DNA of 64,000 bases, taken from NCBI GenBank assembly GCA_963848355.1, contig CAWKDG010000002.1:62001-126000 (forward strand), read 5' to 3'. Each line of letters opens with the position of its first letter. Positions within the stretch are counted from its first letter, which is position 1. Source of the stretch: CAWKDG01 sp963848355 (GTDB taxonomy: Bacteria > Actinomycetota > Acidimicrobiia > Acidimicrobiales > UBA8190). A model generated the notes under the pieces. It made no database searches. It saw nothing but the letters and a program-made list of their open reading frames with translations, and was not told the DNA's origin. The translations under genes and the position numbers were made by a program. This document shows positions 9,356 to 17,673 of the stretch, in pieces.

Positions 9356-10185
9356 TCAGGCGCGCCCCACGACACCTGACCGACGTCCCCGAGCTCGGCG
9401 CCGAAGAGCCGGCTCCCGACGGCCCGGAACCAGTCGACGTCCCCCGACGAGAAGAACCGCGCCACCCCGGGCTCGGCGCGGCCCCGTCCGAGGCGGCCGG
9501 CCGACAGGGTGGCGGCCACGTCGAAGGCCGTCTCGTCGGCCGACGAGACGAGGACCACGGCGCGCCCGACGGCGTCGGCGATGGTCCGGGCCAGGAAGGG
9601 GTAGTGGGTGCAGCCGAGGAGCAGGGTGTCGACCCCGGCCTCGCGCACGGGCGCCAGCAACCGCTCGGCCAGCACGACGACCTGGTCCGAACGGGTGTCG
9701 CCCCGTTCGACGAACTCGACGAACCCGGGACAGGCGGCGCAGCTGAGCTCGAGGGGCACGGGCAGGGCCCCGATGGCGCGCTGGTAGGCGCCGGACGAGA
9801 TCGTCCCCACCGTCCCGATCACCCCCACCTTCCCGTTGCGGGTGGCCATGGCGAGCGACCGCACCCCGGGCTCGATCACCCCGATCACGGGCACGGGCAA
9901 CAGGCGGCGCAGTGCCTCGAGCCCGGCGGCGGCGGCCGTGTTGCAGGCCACCACGACGAGCTTCACGTCGTGCTCGTCCACCAGCCAGCGCCCGATCTGG
10001 GCGGCGAAGGCCCGCACCTCGGCCAGCGGCCGGGGCCCGTAGGGGTAGCGGCCGGTGTCGCCCACGTAGACCAGGTGCTCGGCCGGGGCCAGGTCGATCA
10101 GGGCCCGGGCCACGCTCAAGCCCCCGAAGCCGCTGTCGAACATCCCGATCGGACGGTCGTCCTCCGACAGCCGGCTGTCGTCCAC
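9349..10185 (-). CDS. murI: Glutamate racemase
   Basis: 278 residues. N-terminal GMFDSGFGGLSVA (14-26). The two catalytic cysteines are Cys81 in VVACNTAAA and Cys192 in LLGCTHYPFL. It makes D-glutamate for peptidoglycan. Overlapping ends with the downstream MBL gene place it in the mec-to-rdgB operon. All key residues are present. Confidence 0.96.
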   Translation of the reverse strand: MDDSRLSEDDRPIGMFDSGFGGLSVARALIDLAPAEHLVYVGDTGRYPYGPRPLAEVRAFAAQIGRWLVDEHDVKLVVVACNTAAAAGLEALRRLLPVPVIGVIEPGVRSLAMATRNGKVGVIGTVGTISSGAYQRAIGALPVPLELSCAACPGFVEFVERGDTRSDQVVVLAERLLAPVREAGVDTLLLGCTHYPFLARTIADAVGRAVVLVSSADETAFDVAATLSAGRLGRGRAEPGVARFFSSGDVDWFRAVGSRLFGAELGDVGQVSWGAPEC

Positions 10186-10210
10186 GCTCCAGAGGCTAAT
10201 GGCCGCCGTC

Positions 10211-10520
10211 TCAGCCCAGGGGGAGCTGGGGGGCGTCCTCGAGCGAGGGCTTCCCCGCCTTGCGGGCCCCGGCCGGGAACACCTGCCCGGGGAGGAACGA
10301 GCGCACCCGGTGCTCGCCGGGGCGCCCCCCGAGGACCTCGACGGACTCGGCCCCGTTGTTCACGTTCCGCACATGGGCCCGGAAGGTCCACTGCGCGCCC
10401 GCGCGGCACCGGCCCGTCGATCTCGACGCGGTCCCCCGGGCGCAGCCCGTTCCACGCCTCGCTGCGCTTCAGGTGGTCGGGCAGCGCCTGCACGGTGGCC
10501 TTCCGGCGTCGGGCCGGCAT
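10211..10520 (-). CDS. Small hypothetical protein of the cysM-murI junction, frameshifted
   Basis: Starts at the ATG at 10520, whose A is also the last base of the cysM stop (TGATG), so translation is coupled. The first part reads MPARRRKATVQALPDHLKRS and continues to RPGDRVEIDGP. Removing one G near 10400 continues into AQWTFRAHVRNVNNGAESVE and on to a basic, proline-rich end at 10211, about 102 residues. The repaired product looks like a small beta-rich (OB or SH3-like) protein. No function is recognised. In mycobacteria this position holds a rhomboid-like membrane protein, to which it is not similar. Confidence 0.6.
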
Positions 10521-11467
10521 CAGAAGTAGATGGTGCTGCGGGCCCGCTCGGTGACGACGTCGATGTCGTCGGTCCACGCACCGGTGGACAGGTACTTCCA
10601 CCCGCCGTCGGCCGAGATCACCACGATCACCCCGGCCTCGATGGCCTGCGCGCACTTGGCCGCCCCCGCCATCGCCGCGCCGGTCGAGATCCCGGCGAAC
10701 ACGCCCACCTCGGCCAGCCGGCGGGTCCAGACGATCGACTGTCTCGGGTCGACGATCGTCTTGCGGTCGAGCAGCTCGCGCCCGCCCAACTCGGTGAAGA
10801 TGGGCGGGATGTAGCCGTCGTCCAGGTTCCGCAGGCCGTCGACCATCTCCCCCGCCGGTGGCTCGACGGCCCACACGGCGATGGCCGGGTTCTTCTCCTT
10901 CAGGAACCGGCCCGCCCCGAGCAGCGTCCCCGACGTCCCCAGCCCGGCCACGAAGTGGGTGATCTCGGGACAGTCCCGCCAGATCTCGGGCCCGGTCCCC
11001 TCGTAGTGGGCCCGGGGATTGGCCCGGTTGCCGTACTGGTAGAGGTAGATCCACTCCGGGTGCTCGGCGTGGATCCGCCCGGCCATCCGCACGGCCCCGT
11101 TCGAACCCTCCGACCCCGGTGACTCGATGATCTCGGCTCCCCACACGGCCAGGAGCTGGCGGCGCTCGACCGAGACGTTCGAGGGGAGGACCACCTTCAG
11201 GTGGTAGCCCTTCAGCCGGGTCACGAGGGCCAGGCCGATCCCGGTGTTCCCCGAGGAGGGCTCGACGAGGGTGGCCCCCGGGGTGAGCCGGCCCTCCTTC
11301 TCGGCCTCCTCCACCATGGCCAGGGCGATCCGGTCCTTCACCGACCCGCCGGGGTTCTGCCCTTCGAGCTTCACCAGGATGCGGACGGCACTGTTCGGGC
11401 TCAGCGCGCTGACATCGACCAGAGGCGTGTTCCCGATCAGGTCGAGAGGGCTGGCGACGAGGGCCAC
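10520..11467 (-). CDS. cysM: O-phosphoserine-type cysteine synthase (CysM)
   Basis: 315 residues, a fold-type II PLP enzyme. The PLP lysine is Lys44 in NPGGSVKDR, the substrate loop is SSGNTG (71-76), and GLGTSGTLLG binds the phosphate. Because the next upstream genes are cysO and mec, this should be the O-phosphoserine-dependent synthase that takes sulfur from the CysO thiocarboxylate rather than free sulfide, as in Mycobacterium tuberculosis Rv1336. It is the third gene of the mec-cysO-cysM unit. Confidence 0.93.
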   Translation of the reverse strand: MALVASPLDLIGNTPLVDVSALSPNSAVRILVKLEGQNPGGSVKDRIALAMVEEAEKEGRLTPGATLVEPSSGNTGIGLALVTRLKGYHLKVVLPSNVSVERRQLLAVWGAEIIESPGSEGSNGAVRMAGRIHAEHPEWIYLYQYGNRANPRAHYEGTGPEIWRDCPEITHFVAGLGTSGTLLGAGRFLKEKNPAIAVWAVEPPAGEMVDGLRNLDDGYIPPIFTELGGRELLDRKTIVDPRQSIVWTRRLAEVGVFAGISTGAAMAGAAKCAQAIEAGVIVVISADGGWKYLSTGAWTDDIDVVTERARSTIYF

Positions 11468-11476
11468 GGCGGCGCC

Positions 11477-11761
11477 TCAGCGCCCGCAGCCACCGGCCAC
11501 GGCGGGCAGGATGGACACCGTGGCGCCGTCGGGCACCTTGGTGTCGAGCTGCTCCAGGTACCGCACGTCGTCGTCGTCGACGTAGACGTTCACGAAACGG
11601 TGCAGCGCCCCGTCGTCGGTCAGGACCTGCCCGGCCATCCCCGGGTAGGTCGCCACCAGATCACGCAGGACCTCGCCGATGGTGGCGCCGTTGGCCGTCA
11701 CCGTCGACTTGCCCCCGGCGTGGGGGCGCAGGACGGTGGGGAGGCGCACGTCGACGGACAC
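11477..11761 (-). CDS. cysO: Sulfur-carrier protein CysO with C-terminal extension
   Basis: 94-residue ubiquitin-like (MoaD/ThiS fold) protein, the sulfur donor for CysM. The usual terminal Gly-Gly is at 90-91, but three more residues, Cys-Gly-Arg, follow before the stop. As recalled, the mycobacterial protein ends at the Gly-Gly. The tail would have to be removed before adenylation and thiocarboxylation, and the neighbouring JAMM peptidase Mec is the natural candidate. The pair is separated from cysM by nine bases. Confidence 0.92.
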   Translation of the reverse strand: MSVDVRLPTVLRPHAGGKSTVTANGATIGEVLRDLVATYPGMAGQVLTDDGALHRFVNVYVDDDDVRYLEQLDTKVPDGATVSILPAVAGGCGR

Positions 11762-11771
11762 GGCCGCGATC

Positions 11772-12194
11772 CTAGTGGGCCGGTTCCCGGCGCTGTCCGA
11801 CGATCACCGGCTCCTCGTCGATCCGACCGCCGACGATCCGGTAGGAGCGGAGCATGGGGAGGATGTCGCGCAGCGACACGAGCACGTAGTGCCAGTCGGG
11901 GTCCGGCGCCTGGGCCACATCGGTGGGCGACGGGTAGGCGTCGGTATGGGTGTGGGAGTGGAACACCCCCATGATCACCATTCCGTTGGCCTCGGCGTCG
12001 CGGTCGGCGCGCAGCAGCTGACCGGGGTCGACCTCGTAGAGCTTGGCCGAGGCGGCCACGTTCCGGGTCGGGTAGCACCGGGCCACCGCCCCGGTGGCCG
12101 GGTCGCCGCCGAGCAGCCCGCACGCCTCGTCGGGCAGTCCGCTCAGGCAGTGGCCGACGATCTCTGTGTAGACCTGTGCGGGGAGCCGCAACAT
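11772..12194 (-). CDS. mec: Mec/JAMM-family Zn-dependent peptidase
   Basis: 140 residues with a complete JAMM metal site: Glu23 in DEACGLL, then His79-Ser80-His81, Ser89 and Asp92. In mycobacteria Mec cleaves the CysO-cysteine adduct to release cysteine. Here it may also have to trim the CysO tail. It is the first gene of the reverse-strand run reaching down to rdgB, and its start region is divergent from smpB. Confidence 0.93.
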   Translation of the reverse strand: MLRLPAQVYTEIVGHCLSGLPDEACGLLGGDPATGAVARCYPTRNVAASAKLYEVDPGQLLRADRDAEANGMVIMGVFHSHTHTDAYPSPTDVAQAPDPDWHYVLVSLRDILPMLRSYRIVGGRIDEEPVIVGQRREPAH

Positions 12195-12244
12195 TTGGCC
12201 TCACGATACCGGGGCACCGTGAGCGAGGGGGTACCCTCCGCCTG

Positions 12245-12805
12245 GTGGCCGCAGCCAAGGGACCGGGTCGTCGGGGGCATCGGACGGCGGCCCCGAACGC
12301 GGAGGCCGACCGCATCAAGGTCGTCTCGCGCAACCGTCGCGCCCGCCACGACTACGACATCCTCGAGACCTTCGAGTGCGGCGTGGCCCTCCAGGGCAGC
12401 GAGGTCAAGTCCCTGCGCGCCGGCCGCGTCACCCTGTCCGACGCCTATGCCCGGGTGGAGGACGGCGAGGCATGGCTCCTCGGCGTCCATATCCCCCCCT
12501 ACATCCACGCCGCGGGCTTCGGGGCCCACGACCCCGAACGCCGTCGCAAGCTCCTTCTCCACCGGTCCGAGATCGACGAGCTGATGGGCAAGACCCAGCA
12601 GCAGGCCCTCACCCTCGTCCCCCTCTCCATCTACTTCAAGGACGGCCGGGCCAAGGTCGAGCTGGCCCTGGCCCGGGGCCGGCGCCTCTACGACAAGCGC
12701 CACGCCATCGCCGCCCGTGACGCCGATCGCGAAGCGTCGCGTGAGGCGTCACGGGCCGCGGGCAAGAACGTCGGCCGCGGCGCCAGTCGCGAACGCGACG
12801 ACTGA
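12245..12805 (+). CDS. smpB: SsrA-binding protein SmpB
   Basis: 186 residues from the GTG at 12245. An in-frame start at 12176 would run into mec, so it is rejected. Conserved SmpB blocks are visible: NRRARHDYDILETFECGVAL, EVKSLRAG, a beta-barrel region, LLLHRSEI and KVELALARGRRLYDKR. The basic tail carries repeats of Arg-Glu-Ala-Ser. It binds tmRNA and carries it to stalled ribosomes; the tmRNA gene lies 4.2 kb downstream. Confidence 0.96.
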   Translation: MAAAKGPGRRGHRTAAPNAEADRIKVVSRNRRARHDYDILETFECGVALQGSEVKSLRAGRVTLSDAYARVEDGEAWLLGVHIPPYIHAAGFGAHDPERRRKLLLHRSEIDELMGKTQQQALTLVPLSIYFKDGRAKVELALARGRRLYDKRHAIAARDADREASREASRAAGKNVGRGASRERDD

Positions 12806-12806
12806 G

Positions 12807-13244
12807 TCAGCTGTACTCCTTGGCGAAGTCGGAGGTGAGCCAGGACTCGGGTCTCATCCTGATGGCGCAGCTCCCGTCCGCCTGGCCGGCGGTGGCGGCC
12901 AGGTAGAGATCGCCGATCTCCTTCCCCAGATAGCGGTAGGCCATGGCCCGTCTCTCGTCGGGATCGACCGGCGTGTCGATGCGCTCGACCGGTCCCTCGA
13001 CGCTCACGTACTTGTACGGCGCCTCCTCGGTCTGGACACACAGGCTGAAGCGGCCCTCCCCGGTGATGAGCCCGGCCTTCACGCTCGTGGCCCCGGTGAT
13101 GAGGGTCACGACCCCGCCGGCCGTATACGAGTACCAGACGGGCACGCTCAACGGAGCGAGCGGGGGCCGGCTCACGCTCACGATCCCCACGTGGACGTCG
13201 GCCAGGAATCCCTGGCGCTCCTCGATACTCATGGACAGTGACAT
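12807..13244 (-). CDS. PPOX-class flavin/F420-binding protein
   Basis: 145 residues from the ATG at 13244. It is a split-barrel protein of the pyridoxamine 5'-phosphate oxidase-like superfamily, with the VGIVSVSRPPLAPLSVPVWY start and TGEGRFSLCVQTEEAPYKYV core. Actinobacterial relatives bind F420, FMN or heme and reduce assorted substrates; the cofactor cannot be assigned here. It converges on smpB with one base between the stops. Confidence 0.82.
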   Translation of the reverse strand: MSLSMSIEERQGFLADVHVGIVSVSRPPLAPLSVPVWYSYTAGGVVTLITGATSVKAGLITGEGRFSLCVQTEEAPYKYVSVEGPVERIDTPVDPDERRAMAYRYLGKEIGDLYLAATAGQADGSCAIRMRPESWLTSDFAKEYS

Positions 13245-13345
13245 CGACCGATGATCGCAGAACCCCGGGGTCCACGTCAGGGTCATTCCCGATACCGGCC
13301 GGGAGTCCGGCCGACCATGATGACGGCCATGGGAGGCTACGTACC

Positions 13346-14116
13346 ATGACGACAACGGACCACGCCCCGACCGCGCCCGCGGCCCCTTCCGGCGGCCCCG
13401 CCGCCCGGGCCGTCGACCTGGTCAAGACCTACGGCAAGGGAACGACCGTCGTCCGCGCCCTCGACGGCGTGACCAACGACTTCGCCCAGGCCGAGTTCAC
13501 CGCCATCATGGGTCCGTCGGGATCGGGCAAGTCCACGCTGATGCACTGCATGGCCGGACTCGACGTCCCCACCTCGGGCCAGGTCTTCATCGGCGACCAG
13601 GCCATCAACGAGTTGGACGACGCGGGGTTGACGAAGTTGCGACGGGACCGTCTGGGCTTCGTCTTCCAGTCCTTCAACCTCGTCCCCACGCTGACGGCGG
13701 CCGAGAACATCACCCTGCCGGCCGATCTGGCCGGGCACAAGGTGGACCCGGCCTGGTTCGATTTCCTCGTCGACCAGTTGGCCATCCGGGACCGACTCAC
13801 CCACCGGCCGAACGAGCTCTCCGGTGGGCAGCAACAGCGGGTGGCCTGTGCCCGGGCGCTCATCGGACGTCCCGATCTCATCTTCGCCGACGAGCCCACC
13901 GGCAACCTCGACTCGAAGGCATCGGGCGAGATGCTGACGTTCCTGCGTCGCAGCGTGTCGGAGTTCGGTCAGACCATCGCCATGGTCACCCATGACCCCC
14001 GGGGTGCGGCCTATGCCGACCGTGTCGTCTTCCTGGCCGACGGGAAGATCGTGGGTGAGCTGTCGACACCGACGGTCGACACCATCCTCGAGCAGATGAA
14101 GCTCCTGGGCGGCTGA
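13346..14116 (+). CDS. ABC transporter ATP-binding protein (MacB/LolD type)
   Basis: 256 residues from the ATG at 13346, nine bases after GGGAGG. Walker A GPSGSGKST (56-64), a Q-loop in VFQSFNLVPTLTA, signature LSGGQQQR and Walker B LIFADEPTGNLD. Type VII ABC ATPases of this kind work with FtsX-fold permeases in lipoprotein release, mechanotransmission or peptide/drug efflux. The permease gene starts one base after its stop. Confidence 0.94.
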   Translation: MTTTDHAPTAPAAPSGGPAARAVDLVKTYGKGTTVVRALDGVTNDFAQAEFTAIMGPSGSGKSTLMHCMAGLDVPTSGQVFIGDQAINELDDAGLTKLRRDRLGFVFQSFNLVPTLTAAENITLPADLAGHKVDPAWFDFLVDQLAIRDRLTHRPNELSGGQQQRVACARALIGRPDLIFADEPTGNLDSKASGEMLTFLRRSVSEFGQTIAMVTHDPRGAAYADRVVFLADGKIVGELSTPTVDTILEQMKLLGG

Positions 14117-14117
14117 G

Positions 14118-16655
14118 ATGTGGAACGCGACCTGGAAAGGTCTCCTGGCTCACAAGTTCCGCCTGGCCCTCACGGCGGTGGCCATCGTCATCGGGGTGGC
14201 TTTCGTCTCCGGCACCTTCATCCTCACCGACACGTTGCACAAGACCTTCACCACCCTCTTCGACGGCGTCTACCAACACGTCGACTTCCAGGTCCGGGGC
14301 AAGGCGGCCTTCAGCGGGGCCAACGGGGGCAGTGGGCGCAGTCCCATCCCCGACACCCTGGCGGCCAAGGTCGCCTCGGTCCCCGGGGTGGCCGACGCCG
14401 TGGGCACCTCCACCGGCTACGCCCAGCTCATCGCCCCTGACGGCAAGGTCGTGAGCACGGGCGGGGCCCCGACGATCGGACTCTCCTACGACCCGGTCTC
14501 CCAGATGTCGGCGCTCCGCCTCCGCACCGGGACGGCCCCCACCGGTCCTGACGACGTGGTCATCGACGCCGCCACCGTTCAGAAGTACCACTTCCATGTC
14601 GGCGACCGCGTCCGGATCCTGCTCACCGGGCCGCCGGAGACCTTCACCTTGACGGGGGTGGTGACGTTCGGTTCGGTCGACAACCTGGCCGGCGCCACCA
14701 TCGCCGCCTTCGATCTCCCCACGGCTCAGAGGATCTTCGACGAGGTCGGTCAGTACGACATCATCGACGTCCTGGCCAAGCCGGGAACGAACGACGCCGA
14801 GTTGAAGGCCGCCATCGAACGGGTCCTTCCGCCCGATGTCGAGGTGGTGACCGGGTCGACGGTGGCCAGCCAGGCCACCGGTCAGGTCAACCAGGGCCTC
14901 GGCTTCATCTCGACGGCGCTCCTCGTCTTCGCCTTCATCTCCCTCTTCGTCGGCAGTTTCACCATCCTCAACACCTTCTCGATCATCGTCGGCCAACGCA
15001 CCCGCGAGCTCGCCCTCCTGCGGATCCTGGGTGCCAGTCGAAAGCAGGTCTTCCGTTCCGTCCTGGCCGAGGCCACCGTCGTCGGGCTGGTGGCCTCCCT
15101 CGCCGGGCTCGGCCTCGGGGTCCTGGCGGCCATCGGCCTCGAGGCCCTCCTCGACAAGCTCGGGGTCACCCTGCCCACCGGGGGCCTCGTCTTCGCACCC
15201 CGGACCGTGATCGTCTGCCTCATCGTCGGTGTCGGCATCACCGTCATCTCCGCCGTCAGCCCGGCCCGGCGGGCCGTCCGCATCGCACCCGTCGCCGCCC
15301 TCTCCGAACACGACGTCGGAGGCACCGAGTCGTCACGTCGCCGCATCGTGATCGGCACCACCTTCGCCCTGGTCGGCATCGTGGCACTGGCCGCGGGACT
15401 CACCATCCCGGCCATCCAGCTGGTGGGGCTCGGCGCCCTGGGCGTGTTCGTCGGCATCGCCATGCTCGCTCCCCTGGTGGCCCGGCCCGTCTCGAGCGTC
15501 GTGGGCCGGCCCCTGGCCCGCCTGCTCGGGATCCCCGGGAAGCTCGGTCGCGAGAACTCGATGCGCAGTCCCCGGCGGACGGCCCAGACCGGGGCCGCCC
15601 TCATGGTCGGCCTGGCCCTCGTCTCCACCATCGCCGTCTTCGGGGCGTCGGTGTCGCGCTCGGCCACCAGCAGCATCGACGAGGCCGTGAGCGCCAACTA
15701 CATCATCACGGCCTCCGGCAGTGGAGGGGGAAGCGGGGACTTCAGCGCGTCCACCACGGAGGCGGCGAGCCGCATTCCCGGTGTCACCGCCGTCGCCGGT
15801 GTCTACTCCGGCGAATTCGACTTCCGCAGCAATCTGTCGGGCCTGACCGCCGTCTCGCCCGACCACCTGTCCGACACCATCATCCTCCGCATGGACAGCG
15901 GATCCGGTGCACCGGCGCTGGCGGCCGGCCAGCTTCTGATCGACACCACGACGGCCGACAGCGACCACCTGGTGGTGGGCTCGAACGTGGCGGTCAAGTT
16001 CGCCAAGACCGGCAACTCACACATCCGGATCGGTGGGATCTACAAGCCGAACTCCCTCCTCGGCAGCTTTCTGGTGAGCGATGCCTTCTTCCGGAGCCAT
16101 TTCACCAACCCGCTTCCCGTGGCCGTCCTCATCCGCACCGCCCAGCCCGCCAGTGCGGCGGGGAAGGCGACGATCACGAAGGGGCTCCGGGCCTATCCCA
16201 ACCTGACCATCCAGACCCAGGCCGAGTTCAAACAGAGCCAGCAGAAGATGGTCAACCAGCTTCTCGGGATCGTCTACGTCCTTCTGGCTCTGGCTGTCAT
16301 CGTCGCTCTCATCGGGATCGTCAACACCCTGCTGCTCTCCGTCTTCGAGCGGACCCACGAGATCGGACTGCTCCGGGCCGTCGGTATGCGCCGTCGTCAG
16401 GTCAGGGCCATGATCCGGTCCGAGGCGGTCATCCTCTCGATCTTCGGGGCCCTCATCGGCATCATCGTGGGAACGGGACTGGGTATCGCCCTGGCCGCAT
16501 CTCTGAAGCAACAGGGAATCACCGACATCGTGGTGCCCGCCTCCAACCTGATCGTGTTCCTGATCATCGCCGCGCTCCTCGGGCTGTTCGCTGCCAGCTG
16601 GCCGGCCCGGCGGGCGGCGAAACTCGACGTCCTGGCGGCCATCGCCGCGCAGTGA
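14118..16655 (+). CDS. FtsX-like ABC transporter permease, two FtsX domains
   Basis: 845 residues. Membrane segments: one near the N-terminus (about 17-37), three in the first FtsX domain (about 260-385), further central segments (about 415-460 and 490-512) and three at the C-terminus (about 715-840). Two large extracytoplasmic MacB-type domains lie between them. This is the duplicated actinobacterial form of the type VII permease. The substrate is unknown; efflux or envelope work is the usual role. The start follows the ATPase stop directly. Confidence 0.93.
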   Translation: MWNATWKGLLAHKFRLALTAVAIVIGVAFVSGTFILTDTLHKTFTTLFDGVYQHVDFQVRGKAAFSGANGGSGRSPIPDTLAAKVASVPGVADAVGTSTGYAQLIAPDGKVVSTGGAPTIGLSYDPVSQMSALRLRTGTAPTGPDDVVIDAATVQKYHFHVGDRVRILLTGPPETFTLTGVVTFGSVDNLAGATIAAFDLPTAQRIFDEVGQYDIIDVLAKPGTNDAELKAAIERVLPPDVEVVTGSTVASQATGQVNQGLGFISTALLVFAFISLFVGSFTILNTFSIIVGQRTRELALLRILGASRKQVFRSVLAEATVVGLVASLAGLGLGVLAAIGLEALLDKLGVTLPTGGLVFAPRTVIVCLIVGVGITVISAVSPARRAVRIAPVAALSEHDVGGTESSRRRIVIGTTFALVGIVALAAGLTIPAIQLVGLGALGVFVGIAMLAPLVARPVSSVVGRPLARLLGIPGKLGRENSMRSPRRTAQTGAALMVGLALVSTIAVFGASVSRSATSSIDEAVSANYIITASGSGGGSGDFSASTTEAASRIPGVTAVAGVYSGEFDFRSNLSGLTAVSPDHLSDTIILRMDSGSGAPALAAGQLLIDTTTADSDHLVVGSNVAVKFAKTGNSHIRIGGIYKPNSLLGSFLVSDAFFRSHFTNPLPVAVLIRTAQPASAAGKATITKGLRAYPNLTIQTQAEFKQSQQKMVNQLLGIVYVLLALAVIVALIGIVNTLLLSVFERTHEIGLLRAVGMRRRQVRAMIRSEAVILSIFGALIGIIVGTGLGIALAASLKQQGITDIVVPASNLIVFLIIAALLGLFAASWPARRAAKLDVLAAIAAQ

Positions 16656-16673
16656 GAGCGGGGGCCTTCGACC

Positions 16674-16934
16674 TCAGTACTCGAGGGCGTGGAAGGCGTC
16701 GAGAGCGTCCTGCAGGTTCATGGTCCCCGTGGCCCAGATCAGGCCGAGTGACGCTTCGTGCATCTCGACGATGTCGCGGTCAGTGAGAACCTCACCGTCG
16801 GCGCTCCGTTGCATCCCCGCCTCCCACGCCTCTTTGAAGCGGAGGGCAGCAGCGAACTTGGCCTCGGAAGGAACGGCGTAACCGGTTTTCACGCCTTTCC
16901 CGTCGGCATGTGTCGCCGCCTTCTTGACCGCCAC
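16674..16934 (-). CDS. Hypothetical small protein
   Basis: About 86 residues from a GTG at 16934 (VAVKKAATHADGKGVKTGYA); the frame stays open to an ATG at 17036, but that would approach the tmRNA gene. The product is helical, ends in LQDALDAFHALEY and has no recognised domain. It converges on the permease gene. Assignment is tentative. Confidence 0.45.
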   Translation of the reverse strand: MAVKKAATHADGKGVKTGYAVPSEAKFAAALRFKEAWEAGMQRSADGEVLTDRDIVEMHEASLGLIWATGTMNLQDALDAFHALEY

Positions 16935-17054
16935 CGGCAAGATCCCCCTCCCACCAGGTCCTCGGTCCCTGTGACGGCTGTCCACGACGTGGGCGGCCGT
17001 CTCGCCCGACGGCTTCGGCCCCGGGGACCGATACACTGGTCGGGCAACCTACGA

Positions 17055-17402
17055 GGGGGTGATTGGTTTCGACTCTGGTCGTCGATACGGGAGAAGCGAG
17101 CCGTGGTTCCCGGAGCCACGTTAAAGAGCCGGGACAAAAAACAAATGCCGAGTCTCAACTCGCGCTGGCTGCTTAATACGTAGCCCGTCCGTCCGGTCTC
17201 AGCCCTACGGGCCGGTAGCGGGCGTCATCTAGCGGGGCTCACCTGGTGGAGTCGTCATCCGGCCACCGGGGACATCACAGGATGACTGGGGACCCCCGAA
17301 TTCGCCGGCGGCGGCGGGGGTCCCGAGACCCAGCTGCCGGCTGCGCTCGGAGAAGGCCCGTTGAGAAGCCGGAGGACGCGGGTTCGATTCCCGCCACCTC
17401 CA
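17055..17402 (+). ncRNA. ssrA: Transfer-messenger RNA (tmRNA)
   Basis: The 5' end GGGGGTG pairs with CACCTCC at the 3' end to make the alanyl acceptor stem. It is followed by GATTGGTTTCGAC, and the T-arm is GGGTTCGATTCCC near 17380-17392. The discriminator A is at 17402 and CCA is not encoded. The tag frame reads GQKTNAESQLALAA and then TAA (about 17134-17178), with a GGA resume codon as inferred from other tmRNAs. The GC-rich remainder forms the pseudoknots. Partner SmpB is encoded at 12245. Ends were set by the acceptor pairing; the length of 348 is normal. Confidence 0.93.
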
Positions 17403-17420
17403 CTGCGGGGTGTTCATGAA

Positions 17421-17531
17421 ATGGCACCCGTCGTGTTCACGAAACCCTTCGTTGGAGGTGGCGATGAGTCCCAGACTCGTCCGCCACCCCGGGAAGTACA
17501 CAAAATGCCGGCCTCCGGGCCGGCGTTTTGC
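17421..17531 (+). repeat. Dispersed hairpin repeat, copy A
   Basis: Begins with GGCACCCGTCGTGTTCA-like sequence shared with copy C. The core palindrome follows: GGTGGCG, GAGTC, a short loop, GACTC, CGCCACC at about 17457-17487. A second hairpin is at 17501-17530. The segment TTGGAGGTGGCG is the reverse complement of the tmRNA 3' end. It lies 18 bases after the tmRNA gene. Confidence 0.75.
17501..17530 (+). terminator. Terminator-like hairpin after tmRNA (within repeat A)
   Basis: CAAAA, T, GCCGGCC, loop TCCG, GGCCGGC, G, TTTTG: a near-perfect stem with an A-run on the left and a T-run on the right. It could end the tmRNA transcript. The same hairpin with compensating changes occurs in copy B. 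Confidence 0.6.
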
Positions 17532-17673
17532 TCTACGGTTCCCGCTTGTTTGCGTGCCGAGGTGGGGTCTTCCGGTATCGAGGGCGATGTGGTGCCCCCA
17601 ACGGCCGATAGCATCCCAACGTAGAGGTGAGGTGGCGCACGCCGTCCGTATTCTCGCGTCGACCTCGACTCCG

